DNA of 6,224 bases from an uncultured Dialister sp. (GTDB lineage: Bacteria > Bacillota > Negativicutes > Veillonellales > Dialisteraceae): contig NZ_CAAFRZ010000099.1 of assembly GCF_900765565.1 (NCBI RefSeq), positions 1-6,224 on the forward strand. The letters run 5' to 3'. A program made the position numbers and the translations under genes. Below, one piece after another: positions 1-5,523 of this stretch (positions are counted from its first letter, which is position 1; each line of letters opens with the position of its first letter). The notes below the pieces were generated by a model. The model saw only the letters and a list, made by a program, of their open reading frames with translations. It made no database searches and was not told the DNA's origin.

Positions 1-70
1 AGATTTTCCAGGGGCTTTATAAAGTTACCCCAAAAGTAAGCTTGTTGTCGGGAGCTTATGTTTCAAGCTT

Positions 71-91
71 CTCTTCACTCAATTCTCAATT
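71..91. repeat. Short heptanucleotide tandem array (ctcaatt type)
   Basis: Three consecutive 7-base units are visible: ctcttca, ctcaatt, ctcaatt. The last two are identical and the first is diverged. On its own this would be weak, but the unit is close to the ctcaact and ctcaaat units found at 422, 2006 (reverse strand) and 6012, so it is read as a small member of the same family. Confidence 0.5.
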
Positions 92-116
92 CTGCTTTGG
101 TCCCTGCCTCGCAGAT

Positions 117-157
117 TCCGCCTCTTTGAGGCGGATCCATCCCCCGCCCTTCGGGCT
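117..157. repeat. Two adjacent mini-hairpins with three-base loops
   Basis: An 8-bp perfect stem (tccgcctc / gaggcgga, 117-124 and 128-135) closes a ttt loop. It is followed by gccc-ttc-gggc at 147-157. No adjacent gene explains them as terminators and neither has a T-run. They belong to the class of triloop hairpins scattered through all intergenic parts of the window. A 21-base stretch at 131-151 recurs exactly at 5895-5915. Confidence 0.55.
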
Positions 158-163
158 GCCGCC

Positions 164-226
164 GTTTGGCCTATAAGGAAGGCGCTTTTATGGGCAGGCT
201 AAGCGCCTTTTGTATTCAGGCCAAAC
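164..226. repeat. Nested palindrome: 9-bp outer stem enclosing a 9-bp inner hairpin
   Basis: The outer arms gtttggcct (164-172) and aggccaaac (218-226) are perfect complements. Inside them aaggcgctt (179-187) pairs with aagcgcctt (201-209) over a 13-base loop. The inner hairpin is followed by tttt on the plus strand, so it could terminate a plus-strand transcript, but no plus-strand gene is visible upstream inside the window. The sequence shows only the two nested perfect stems. Terminator, structured RNA and mobile palindromic element all remain possible. Confidence 0.6.
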
Positions 227-227
227 T

Positions 228-334
228 TGGAAGTCCTATGTGGGCATCCTGCATAGGATGCCCAAGCCGGGCTTTTTTGCGAGCAAAACCTGCACATTAA
301 GCGAGCACCTTAGAGCCCGGCCGAAGCACTTCCA
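228..334 (+). other. Candidate structured RNA / attenuator-like element, function unknown
   Basis: Outer arms tggaagt (228-234) and acttcca (328-334) enclose gggcatcct / aggatgccc (242-250, 255-263), gccgggct / agcccggc (266-273, 314-321), and two small hairpins that both expose the heptamer gcgagca (279-285 and 301-307). A plus-strand terminator-like hairpin, gccc (260-263) / gggc (269-272) followed by six T (273-278), shares bases with the 242-263 hairpin, so the two cannot form together. That is the geometry of an attenuator. It matches no riboswitch family I recognise, and no start codon with a credible gene follows on the plus strand. It may instead be an inactive palindromic mobile element. 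Confidence 0.35.
260..278 (+). terminator. Possible rho-independent terminator (short stem, T6)
   Basis: gccc (260-263), loop aagcc, gggc (269-272), then six T (273-278). The stem is only 4 bp, though GC-only, and its left arm is also the 3' arm of the stronger hairpin at 242-263. No gene that it would serve is visible in the window. Confidence 0.3.
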
Positions 335-499
335 TCTCCAAGGGGGGGCACGTGATTACCAATTTCCTTAATACGTGAGATAACCAATAGCATGCAGCTT
401 TTTGCGGCGAAGCCGCTGGACCTCAACTCTCAAATCTCAACTCTTTCCCCAACCATGCAGGCCCTTGGAGAAGGGCCGCGGCAAAGCCGCAGGATGGAT
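335..499. repeat. Mosaic dispersed repeat, left copy
   Basis: This segment aligns in the same orientation with 5915-6096. Shared blocks in order are: tctccaaggggg...cacgtgattacc, then gcatgcag, a gcggc-NNN-gccgc hairpin (here 404-416), tggac plus heptads ctcaact/ctcaaat/ctcaact (422-442), ttccccaaccatg, a gccctt-ggag-aagggc hairpin (461-476), a gcggc-aaa-gccgc hairpin (478-490) and aggatggat (491-499). Compared with the right copy it has one heptad fewer and lacks one gccctt hairpin, so the modules have been gained or lost independently. An open frame running through it on the plus strand is an accident of the repeat. Confidence 0.75.
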
Positions 500-500
500 T

Positions 501-610
501 GGAAGGAAAAAGGCCGCAGGCCTGAATCCATATTCCTTCCTTAAGCCCAGGCGGCAGCCTTTGCCCTGGCCTTCAGGCCACAGCCTTGCCCATAGGGCAG
601 AGCCCCGGCT
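501..610. repeat. Cluster of small GC-rich inverted repeats downstream of the DUF47 gene
   Basis: ggaaggaa (501-508) pairs with ttccttcc (533-540) around aggcc-gca-ggcct (511-523). Further on are tggcc-ttca-ggcca (567-580), gccc-ata-gggc (588-598) and the overlapping gggc-aga-gccc (595-605). They fill the space after the stop codon of the minus-strand DUF47 gene. None carries a T-run on the minus strand, so a classical terminator is not evident. They may still stabilise the 3' end of that message. Confidence 0.5.
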
Positions 611-628
611 GCAGGCCGCTGCCTTTTC

Positions 629-1240
629 TTAATAATGTGTCACAATCTTCTGCAGCAGCGGCACCATGCCGGCGGTGGAGTCCAGGACTTCCTCCAGCCC
701 ATCGAAGATTTCCTTCCAGTACACCAGGTACTTCACATCCTCTTCTCCGCCGTAGAGTCTCTTCATGATCTGCCGGTAGCACTGGTCCCCCCGCTCTTCG
801 TAGGTGTAGATTCTCCGGCACCGGGCTTCCATCTTCATATAGTTGTCTTCCACGTCCACCGTATAGTCCAGGGTTTTCTTCATTTCCTCCAGTGACGCCG
901 ATACGAGGCGGCTCATGAGAGGCAGTTCTTCCGGTATTTCCCCCACTTCCACAATGTCCATGTGGGAAAGGACATCCTTCAGGATATCCACGGAATGGTA
1001 AATTTTGGCTATGATTCCCCGCACCGCATCCAGCTCCGAGGGATTCTTGTAGGCTTTGTACATTTTCTCCGTGAGCCTGCCAAAGGTATCCCGGCAGTTT
1101 CTCTTCATAGCCCCCGCTTCCTTATAGCCTTCGGAAGGGTCTTTCCTGCCCTCGGCGGTATCATTCATAGCCGCCCCTGCCTGTGCCGCATAGGCCGCAA
1201 ATTCACGGAGGGATTCGAAAAATTTATCTTCTTTACTCAT
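629..1240 (-). CDS. DUF47 / PhoU-like family protein (putative phosphate transport regulator)
   Basis: A 203-residue protein, the usual length for the DUF47 (PhoU-related) family. It is all-helical in appearance, with no signal peptide or membrane segment, so it is cytoplasmic. Two ExxxD motifs of the PhoU metal-binding type are visible: E148-D152 (in YEERGDQ) and E183-D187 (in the KEIFDGLEEVLD segment), the latter region being highly typical of DUF47. Family members usually sit beside a Pit-type phosphate transporter and modulate it; no pit gene is present here, so the partner must be elsewhere. The start at 1240 is chosen over an in-frame ATG at 1309 because AAGGAG lies 5 bases upstream and the longer version would run through a perfect hairpin at 1264-1300. 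The upstream hydrolase gene ends 72 bases away. Family assignment is fairly sure; the exact role is inference. Confidence 0.85.
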   Translation of the reverse strand: MSKEDKFFESLREFAAYAAQAGAAMNDTAEGRKDPSEGYKEAGAMKRNCRDTFGRLTEKMYKAYKNPSELDAVRGIIAKIYHSVDILKDVLSHMDIVEVGEIPEELPLMSRLVSASLEEMKKTLDYTVDVEDNYMKMEARCRRIYTYEERGDQCYRQIMKRLYGGEEDVKYLVYWKEIFDGLEEVLDSTAGMVPLLQKIVTHY

Positions 1241-1245
1241 GGTTT

Positions 1246-1251
1246 CTCCTT
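1246..1251 (-). promoter_or_regulatory. Ribosome binding site deciding the DUF47 start
   Basis: AAGGAG on the minus strand, 5 bases from the ATG at 1240. No comparable site precedes the alternative ATG at 1309, so this site fixes the shorter protein. Confidence 0.8.
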
Positions 1252-1263
1252 GAGGAAACAGGC

Positions 1264-1300
1264 AAAAGCGCTGATGCTGCCCAGCAGTTTCAGCGCTTTT
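1264..1300 (-). terminator. Intercistronic hairpin, probable bidirectional terminator or attenuator
   Basis: aaaagcgctga (1264-1274) and tcagcgctttt (1290-1300) are perfect 11-bp arms, with tgctg/cagca inside allowing further pairing. On the minus strand the stem ends in four U and lies 12 bases past the hydrolase stop codon, the normal place for a rho-independent terminator. The symmetric A/T ends would also let it work on the plus strand. No clear promoter is seen between it and the DUF47 start, so it may reduce rather than abolish transcription into DUF47. Confidence 0.75.
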
Positions 1301-1312
1301 CTGCCTCATATT

Positions 1313-1978
1313 TTACAGGTCAATCGATTCTCCGGGCTGCACAAGAATGACGTCCACCCCTTCCTCAGCCGCCTTCTTCTTGAATGCTTCGCCGTCCTGG
1401 GAAATGACGGGCCAGGTGTTGTAGTGCACCGGAATCACATGTTTTGCCTTCAGGAACTTCGCCGCCAGAATGGCGTCATCGGGACCCATGGTGTAGTTGT
1501 CGCCGATGGGAAGGATGGCGTAGTCGATATTATAGAGCTCTCCGAAAAGTTTCATATCCCCGAAGAGTGCTGTATCTCCGGAGTAATATACCGTGGGGCC
1601 GTCTTTGAAGGAAATGATAAATCCGCAGGGAATACCGCCGGCAGCGCCGCAGCTGTGGAAGGCCTGCACCATTTTCACGGTGCCGAAGTCCGCCTTGAAT
1701 GTGCCGCCCAGGTTCATGGGCTGGAAATTGGACAGGGACTTCGCAAAGAGGCCGATTACTTCCGGAATAGCAATGACCATGGCCCCCGTACGGAGAGCGA
1801 TCTCATTGGCATCGCCGAAGTGGTCACTGTGGGCATGGGACAGAAGGATATAATCGCATCTCACATTTTCCGCCGCCATGGAAGCCTGGCTGTTCCCCGT
1901 AAGGAAGGGATCGAAAATGAGCTTCTCTTTGCCCGTATCAATGAAAAAGCATGCATGTCCTAAAAATGTGAATTTCAT
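1313..1978 (-). CDS. Metal-dependent hydrolase, UPF0173 family (metallo-beta-lactamase fold)
   Basis: A 221-residue protein of the size and sequence pattern of the UPF0173 / YtkL-like hydrolases. It has the metallo-beta-lactamase fold signature: GHAC near the N terminus (H8), the metal-binding HAHSDH motif (H48, H50, D52, H53), a further histidine in AFHS (H108), SGDT (D135) and the C-terminal PVHYNTWP segment (H185). These residues would bind two divalent metals and activate water. The physiological substrate of the family is not established, so none is claimed. There is no signal peptide or membrane segment, so it is cytoplasmic. The start at 1978 is supported by AAGGAGG (1986-1992) 7 bases upstream. 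The gene is separated from the ANTAR regulator by a 361-base repeat-filled spacer and is followed by the hairpin at 1264-1300, so it probably forms its own transcription unit. Confidence 0.92.
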   Translation of the reverse strand: MKFTFLGHACFFIDTGKEKLIFDPFLTGNSQASMAAENVRCDYILLSHAHSDHFGDANEIALRTGAMVIAIPEVIGLFAKSLSNFQPMNLGGTFKADFGTVKMVQAFHSCGAAGGIPCGFIISFKDGPTVYYSGDTALFGDMKLFGELYNIDYAILPIGDNYTMGPDDAILAAKFLKAKHVIPVHYNTWPVISQDGEAFKKKAAEEGVDVILVQPGESIDL

Positions 1979-1998
1979 GATAAATCCTCCTTGTGAAA

Positions 1999-2004
1999 AT
2001 AATA
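1999..2004 (-). promoter_or_regulatory. Weak candidate -10 element for the hydrolase gene
   Basis: TATTAT on the minus strand, 20 bases upstream of the ATG. No good -35 hexamer is present at 17-18 bases, because that position is occupied by the heptad array at 2006-2033. Transcription from here would leave a very short leader beginning close to the ribosome binding site, which weakens the call. Confidence 0.22.
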
Positions 2005-2005
2005 G

Positions 2006-2051
2006 AATTGAGATTTGAGAGTTGAGAGTTGAGGTCCTGCGGCTGCGCCGC
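2006..2051 (-). repeat. Heptad array plus GC triloop hairpin (reverse-strand copy of the module)
   Basis: Four heptads on the plus strand, aattgag, atttgag, agttgag, agttgag (2006-2033), are followed by gtcct and gcggc-tgc-gccgc (2039-2051). Read on the minus strand this is the same order as at 404-442, 5994-6039 and 6097-6121: hairpin, then a/t-ggac, then ctcaact-type heptads. The module is therefore inverted relative to the other three, and it lies immediately upstream of the hydrolase gene. Confidence 0.75.
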
Positions 2052-2059
2052 GGGTGTCC

Positions 2060-2240
2060 TGTGACTGAGTGTCATTCGAACGAATGGGGGCTTCTAGCTG
2101 CTAGCTGTTAGCTCCAAGGAAAGCTGGCCAGCCTACGGCGAATCAGTAACTAGTGGCTAGATGATCAGGCCCACATGGCCTTTTCAGCTCAAGGCTGAAG
2201 GCTCAAAGCCCCCATCCGTATGTACGTACACTCAGCCACA
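2060..2240. mobile_element. MITE-like segment with imperfect ~34-bp terminal inverted repeats
   Basis: The ends 2060-2093 and 2206-2240 are inverted repeats. Outer blocks tgtg-a-ctgagtgt (2060-2072) and acactcag-c-caca (2228-2240) match at 12 of 13 positions, and inner blocks atgggggctt (2084-2093) and aagcccccat (2206-2215) match perfectly. The 11-12 bases between these blocks have diverged. The interior has no coding frame and carries heptads near both ends (2095-2115 and 2191-2204), a perfect palindrome gctggccagc (2123-2132) and aggcc/ggcct followed by tttt (2167-2184). Size and structure suit a non-autonomous element, but I see no target duplication and no transposase in the window, so a large structured transcript is the alternative. 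Confidence 0.4.
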
Positions 2241-2271
2241 TAAGCGCCGCAGGCTGACCATCTAGATCTGC

Positions 2272-2318
2272 AGCGCCAAAGGCGCTATTCCCCTCGATCT
2301 CGACCTCGGCCTCGATCT
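2272..2318. repeat. Triloop hairpin followed by a hexanucleotide tandem repeat
   Basis: agcgcc-aaa-ggcgct (2272-2286) is a perfect 6-bp hairpin. It is followed by four 6-base units ctcgat, ctcgac, ctcggc, ctcgat and the start of a fifth (2293-2318), a CTCGRY pattern. This fills the spacer just downstream of the ANTAR regulator gene. Confidence 0.6.
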
Positions 2319-2342
2319 AAGCAGGGCCTCCGGCCCTGCTTA
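2318..2342 (-). terminator. Hairpin containing the ANTAR gene stop codon, possible operon terminator
   Basis: taagcagggcc (2318-2328) and ggccctgctta (2332-2342) form a perfect 11-bp stem with a three-base loop. The TAA stop codon of the regulator gene is the first three bases of the stem on the minus strand. There is no U-run after the stem, so efficient intrinsic termination is doubtful. It could stabilise the 3' end of the message or be another of the intergenic mini-hairpins. Confidence 0.45.
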
Positions 2343-2930
2343 CTTATTCTTCCTCGCCATGATTTCTTTGACCACCCGCTGGGCCACTTCGGCTATGGGA
2401 AGGCCCCGCTTCATACTGGTCTGCTGCATCCGGCGGTACGCATCCTGCTCGGTGATATGGTAATAATCCATGAGGAGCCCTTTGGCCCGGTCCACGATTT
2501 TGCGGGCCGCCAGTTCCCGTTCCATATCCTTCACCCGGTCCACCATATCCCGCTTCTGCCGGTACTGGCTCACGGCGATCTGGATGGCGGGGAACAGGGT
2601 CCTTTCCTCCACAGGCTTCATGACATAACCGAAGACCATGGATTTCTTCGCCTTTTCAATCATGTCTTCATCTCCGAAGGCCGTAAGAAGCACCACCGGC
2701 GCCAGGTTATCATGGGCAATCATCTTTGCCGCCTGGAGGCCGTCGAGCCGGGGCATCTTCACATCCAGGATGACCAGGTCCGGCTTCTTTTCTTTCACCA
2801 GGTTCAGGGCTTCCACCCCATCGGAACCTACGCCCACCACTTCGTGGCCCGCTTCTTCCAGCATTTCCCGCAAATCCATGCAGATGAGCGCTTCATCATC
2901 GGCAATGACAATCCTGTATTTTTCTGCCAT
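2340..2930 (-). CDS. ANTAR-domain response regulator (PdtaR/EutV type), putative transcription antiterminator
   Basis: A 196-residue two-domain protein. Residues 5-120 are a receiver domain with acidic pair D11-D12, phosphoacceptor D56 (in ILDVKMP), T83 and K105 (in VMKP). A linker helix (about 121-140) leads into an ANTAR domain (about 141-192) with the conserved ARKIVDRAKGLLM start and the AYRRMQQTSMKRGLPIAEVA core. ANTAR domains bind paired RNA hairpins when the receiver is phosphorylated and prevent formation of terminators, as known for EutV and AmiR. The kinase gene ends 6 bases upstream and part of the ribosome binding region (GGAGG at 2942-2946) lies inside it, so the pair is co-expressed and probably translationally coupled. 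All phosphotransfer residues are intact. Its RNA targets cannot be identified from this window; a hairpin overlaps its stop codon. Confidence 0.93.
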   Translation of the reverse strand: MAEKYRIVIADDEALICMDLREMLEEAGHEVVGVGSDGVEALNLVKEKKPDLVILDVKMPRLDGLQAAKMIAHDNLAPVVLLTAFGDEDMIEKAKKSMVFGYVMKPVEERTLFPAIQIAVSQYRQKRDMVDRVKDMERELAARKIVDRAKGLLMDYYHITEQDAYRRMQQTSMKRGLPIAEVAQRVVKEIMARKNK

Positions 2931-2936
2931 ATTCCC

Positions 2937-4355
2937 TTACCCCTCCATCACGGCCAGGGGGCAGTAAATATCTGCCACCACCAGGCCCTCTTCATTTTTT
3001 AAAGTAAACCGGCCTTTCAGTTCAATTTCCGAAAGGTTGCGTACGATCTGGAGCCCCAGGTCAAATGTTTTCGTGCTGAAATCATCGGGCAGGGGATGTC
3101 CGTTGTTTTTGATATACACATGAAGGTCGCTGCCCCTGATTTCCGTCCCCACAATGAGGGTGCCCTTCGGCAGGTCCCGGAACCCATGGTCAATGGCATT
3201 ATGGATGAGCTCGTTTGCCGCAATGGCCAGGGGCACCGCCTTTTCGGAGTCCACAATGAGGGACCGCCCCGATTTTTCCCGCACCACGTTTACCGGGCTC
3301 AGGGCGAGGCTGCTCACGGAAAGACTCGTAATCTTGTCCAGCAGGATATCCATGTCGATGCGGTCGCCGCTCTGGCTGGCCAGGATGTCATGGATCTGGG
3401 AAATCCCCAGAATCCGGCTCACCGCCCGGCGGAGGGCTTCCTTCGTGTCCTCGTCCCTGGCCCGCCTTGCCTGCATGCGGAGCATACCGGCAATGGTATT
3501 GAGGCTGTTCTTCACCCGGTGGTGGATTTCCTTGATCACCGAATCCTTTACCAGGATCTGCCGCTCCTTTTCCCGAATGGCGGTGACGTCCGTCAGTACC
3601 AGCACCGTCCGGGCCACTTTGCCCCCGGAAATGATGGGAAGCCCCCAGGCGGAGAGGGTCACATTCTCTGACACCTCATCGCCGTAGGCCGGCTTTCCGG
3701 TCTTCATGACCTGGTCCACCAGGGGGAAATGGACGATGGTGTGTCCTATGATTTCCCTCTTCTCCACGGCCTCCTTGTCCAGTACGAAATAGAGATCGTC
3801 TGCCATGTCGTTGGCATAGATGATGCGTCCCATGGCATCCAGGATAATCACCCCGTCCTGGGGGCGGATACTGTAGTACGTATCCATGTCAAAGGGCACC
3901 TGGAGCGCCAGGTTCGCCGTATCCGTGAGGACCTGCTGCTGCTTCAGGGAGTTCGAAATGAAACACACCACCGCAAAAGGGAGACCCGCATTATCCACGA
4001 TGGGGTAAGCCGTCACCGCCACCGTGAGGCCCTGGTCCAGGGCCATGCGGCCCACCACTTTCCGACCGGTGGCAAAGACGTTGTCGATGATGGCCAGGTC
4101 CTCCACCTGTCTCGTATCGCCGGACCGGAAAAATGTGGATCCATGGGTATAGGAGGGCTTCACCGCCGTAAGGATGACGGAAAGGTCTTCATTCTTTCCC
4201 CTGGCGCAAAGGTAGACCTGGTTTCTCGATATGTCCGAAGCCAGCTGCAGGGCCACCTGCATGTGGTCCAGGATCTTCGCCTGCACATCGGTCAGGTTCG
4301 TCGTATCTCTCACCAGCGTATAGAGCTGGCTCATTTCAATTCCACGGGTTTGCAT
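2937..4355 (-). CDS. Cytosolic sensor histidine kinase, PdtaS-like (H_kinase_N-PAS-HisKA_2-HATPase_c)
   Basis: A 472-residue kinase without signal peptide or membrane helices. Domains in order: a GAF-like N-terminal sensor domain of the PdtaS type (about 12-145), a PAS domain (about 160-258, with GVIILDAMGRIIYAN), a HisKA_2 dimerisation domain with the motif EIHHRVKN (276-283; likely phosphorylated histidine H279) and a HATPase_c domain (about 365-468) with N-box NELIHNAIDHG (381-391) and LGLQIV (433-438). The G1 box reads NNGHP (417-421) where DxGxG is usual. It should autophosphorylate and pass phosphate to the ANTAR regulator encoded immediately downstream; the signal is unknown but must be intracellular. 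The start at 4355 is supported by AAGGAGG 5 bases upstream; an internal ATG at 4334 has no such site. tsaD ends 57 bases upstream. Confidence 0.92.
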   Translation of the reverse strand: MQTRGIEMSQLYTLVRDTTNLTDVQAKILDHMQVALQLASDISRNQVYLCARGKNEDLSVILTAVKPSYTHGSTFFRSGDTRQVEDLAIIDNVFATGRKVVGRMALDQGLTVAVTAYPIVDNAGLPFAVVCFISNSLKQQQVLTDTANLALQVPFDMDTYYSIRPQDGVIILDAMGRIIYANDMADDLYFVLDKEAVEKREIIGHTIVHFPLVDQVMKTGKPAYGDEVSENVTLSAWGLPIISGGKVARTVLVLTDVTAIREKERQILVKDSVIKEIHHRVKNSLNTIAGMLRMQARRARDEDTKEALRRAVSRILGISQIHDILASQSGDRIDMDILLDKITSLSVSSLALSPVNVVREKSGRSLIVDSEKAVPLAIAANELIHNAIDHGFRDLPKGTLIVGTEIRGSDLHVYIKNNGHPLPDDFSTKTFDLGLQIVRNLSEIELKGRFTLKNEEGLVVADIYCPLAVMEG

Positions 4356-4360
4356 GAATG

Positions 4361-4367
4361 CCTCCTT
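4361..4367 (-). promoter_or_regulatory. Ribosome binding site deciding the kinase start
   Basis: AAGGAGG on the minus strand, 5 bases before the ATG at 4355. It favours this start over the internal methionine (residue 8) at 4334, which lacks a purine-rich site at proper spacing. Confidence 0.8.
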
Positions 4368-4379
4368 GGATGTATATAA

Positions 4380-4394
4380 AGGGCTTGCGGCCCT
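4380..4394 (-). other. Small hairpin in the tsaD-kinase gap
   Basis: On the minus strand agggc-cgcaa-gccct is followed by ttatata. The stem is 5 bp with a weak T-rich tail, lying 18 bases after the tsaD stop. It could be a weak terminator, allowing partial readthrough from tsaD into the kinase gene. A still shorter hairpin, aggc-cata-gcct, lies just before it in transcription order. Confidence 0.3.
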
Positions 4395-4412
4395 GAGGCT
4401 ATGGCCTTTCTC

Positions 4413-5435
4413 TTATAACTTCACCTGGTCCGCCAGGAACGGCAGTCTCGGGTCGGCGTTCAGGTTCATGGGAGCGAAATCACCGGCCTGGGCCATGTAG
4501 TAGGCACGGCAGCCGATCATGGCGCCGTTGTCCGTGCAGAGCACCGGATCCGGGCGGCACATGCGGATACCCCGCTCATCACAGGCCGCCTTCAGTGCCT
4601 TCCGAAGGCCGCTGTTCGCAGCCACGCCGCCGGCGAGGGCAATGGTCTTATACCCCGTCTTCTCTGCCGCCTTCATGGCCTTCTCCACGAGCACCTCCAC
4701 CACTGCTTTCTGGAAGGAAGCAGCCACATCTTTATAATTAACCTCTTCCTTCTTCATTTTAGCAGTATTCAGGTAATTGATGACCGCCGATTTCAACCCG
4801 CTGAAGGAGAAATCAAAGGTATGCTCTTTCCCGAGGCCCATGGGGAATGTAATGGCATCGGGATTTCCTTCCTGCGCCAGCCGGTCGATATGGGGTCCTC
4901 CGGGATAGGGATACCCCATGACCCGGGCAATCTTATCGAAGGCTTCTCCTGCTGCGTCGTCCCTGGTCTGCCCCAGGAGCTGGAAGGTATTGTAGTCCTT
5001 CACGATGACGATCATGGTATGGCCGCCGGAAACGACGAGAGACAGGAAAGGGGGCTCCAGGTCCGGATACTGGAGAAGGTTTGCAAAAATATGGCCCTCC
5101 ATATGGTTCACCGCAATGAGGGGCTTATCCAGTGCCCAGGCCGCCGCTTTCGCCGCTGCCACCCCTACGAGAAGGGCTCCCACGAGGCCGGGGCCCTGGG
5201 TGACGGCAATGGCATCCATGTCCTTCCAGTCCGCCCCTGCCTGGTCCAGTGCTTCAATGGCCACCGGCAGTACATCTTCTATATGGTGGCGGGACGCGAT
5301 TTCCGGAACCACGCCGCCAAATTTCTTATGAATCGGCACCTGGGTGGAAATGACATCAGACAGGATATGACGCCCGTCTTCGATGACCGCACAGGATGTT
5401 TCATCACAGCTCGATTCAAATGATAATATTTTCAT
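4413..5435 (-). CDS. tsaD: tRNA N6-adenosine threonylcarbamoyltransferase TsaD
   Basis: A 340-residue protein, the standard length for bacterial TsaD (Gcp/YgjD, Kae1 family). It transfers the threonylcarbamoyl group from threonylcarbamoyl-AMP to adenosine 37 of ANN-decoding tRNAs, working with TsaB and TsaE; in most bacteria it is essential. Visible family marks are the N-terminal FESSCDETS segment (7-14), IASRHH (46-51), [13 protein letters not shown] (79-91), the metal-binding NHMEGH motif (H111, H115), VSGGHT (135-140), the [10 protein letters not shown] segment (162-171), LAGGVAANS (267-275) and TDNGAMIG (301-308), where D302 is the third metal ligand. All catalytic positions are present and it looks fully functional. 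The start at 5435 is supported by AAGGAG at 5440-5445. It is the first gene of the block and could share a transcript with the kinase-regulator pair. No tsaB or tsaE is adjacent. Confidence 0.98.
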   Translation of the reverse strand: MKILSFESSCDETSCAVIEDGRHILSDVISTQVPIHKKFGGVVPEIASRHHIEDVLPVAIEALDQAGADWKDMDAIAVTQGPGLVGALLVGVAAAKAAAWALDKPLIAVNHMEGHIFANLLQYPDLEPPFLSLVVSGGHTMIVIVKDYNTFQLLGQTRDDAAGEAFDKIARVMGYPYPGGPHIDRLAQEGNPDAITFPMGLGKEHTFDFSFSGLKSAVINYLNTAKMKKEEVNYKDVAASFQKAVVEVLVEKAMKAAEKTGYKTIALAGGVAANSGLRKALKAACDERGIRMCRPDPVLCTDNGAMIGCRAYYMAQAGDFAPMNLNADPRLPFLADQVKL

Positions 5436-5468
5436 AATACTCCTTATGATATGGGAAACTGTATAGGT

Positions 5469-5497
5469 TTAATCGGAAATGAAGAAGATAGATTCAA
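5469..5497 (-). promoter_or_regulatory. Weak candidate promoter for tsaD
   Basis: On the minus strand TTGAAT (5492-5497) lies 17 bases before GATTAA (5469-5474). An alternative -10, TATACA (5460-5465), has no good -35. The leader would be short and contain the AAGGAG site. Matches to consensus are partial, so this is only a suggestion. Confidence 0.25.
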
Positions 5498-5515
5498 AAA
5501 TGAGGAATTAGGAAT
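5495..5515. repeat. Short heptad array upstream of tsaD
   Basis: Units caaaaat, gaggaat, taggaat run without gaps in a 7-base period; the first is degenerate. Read on the minus strand they are attccta, attcctc, atttttg. They lie about 60 bases upstream of the tsaD start, next to the candidate -35. Confidence 0.4.
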
Positions 5516-5523
5516 GGTTGTGG

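Noticed and set aside
23..42. IS3-family end near the left edge (agttaccccaaaagtaagc)
   Set aside because: It resembles such an end, but no transposase remnant or partner end follows to the right and the match is short, so chance is likely.
1..176. 3' end of a plus-strand gene entering from the left (frame open from position 3 to the stop at 174-176)
   Set aside because: Most of the frame passes through heptads and hairpins and shows no protein-like pattern.
279..307. Twin gcgagca hairpins as an ANTAR target
   Set aside because: The loops lack the A1/G4 pattern on either strand and no downstream gene on the same strand would be controlled.
402..632. A 76-codon plus-strand open frame
   Set aside because: It runs through the mosaic repeat and hairpin cluster, has low-complexity content and no convincing ribosome binding site.
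962..1963. A 333-codon plus-strand open frame
   Set aside because: It lies entirely opposite the hydrolase and DUF47 genes, which have clear family motifs and ribosome binding sites. It has no recognisable domain and arises from the third-position GC bias of the real genes.
2073..2086. cattcg-aa-cgaatg as an operator palindrome
   Set aside because: It lies inside the inverted-repeat end of the MITE-like segment, far from a good promoter, and matches no operator I recognise.
4377..4411. Twin hairpins before the kinase gene as an ANTAR RNA target
   Set aside because: The loops are four and five bases; the known ANTAR target needs paired hairpins with six-base loops having A at position 1 and G at position 4.
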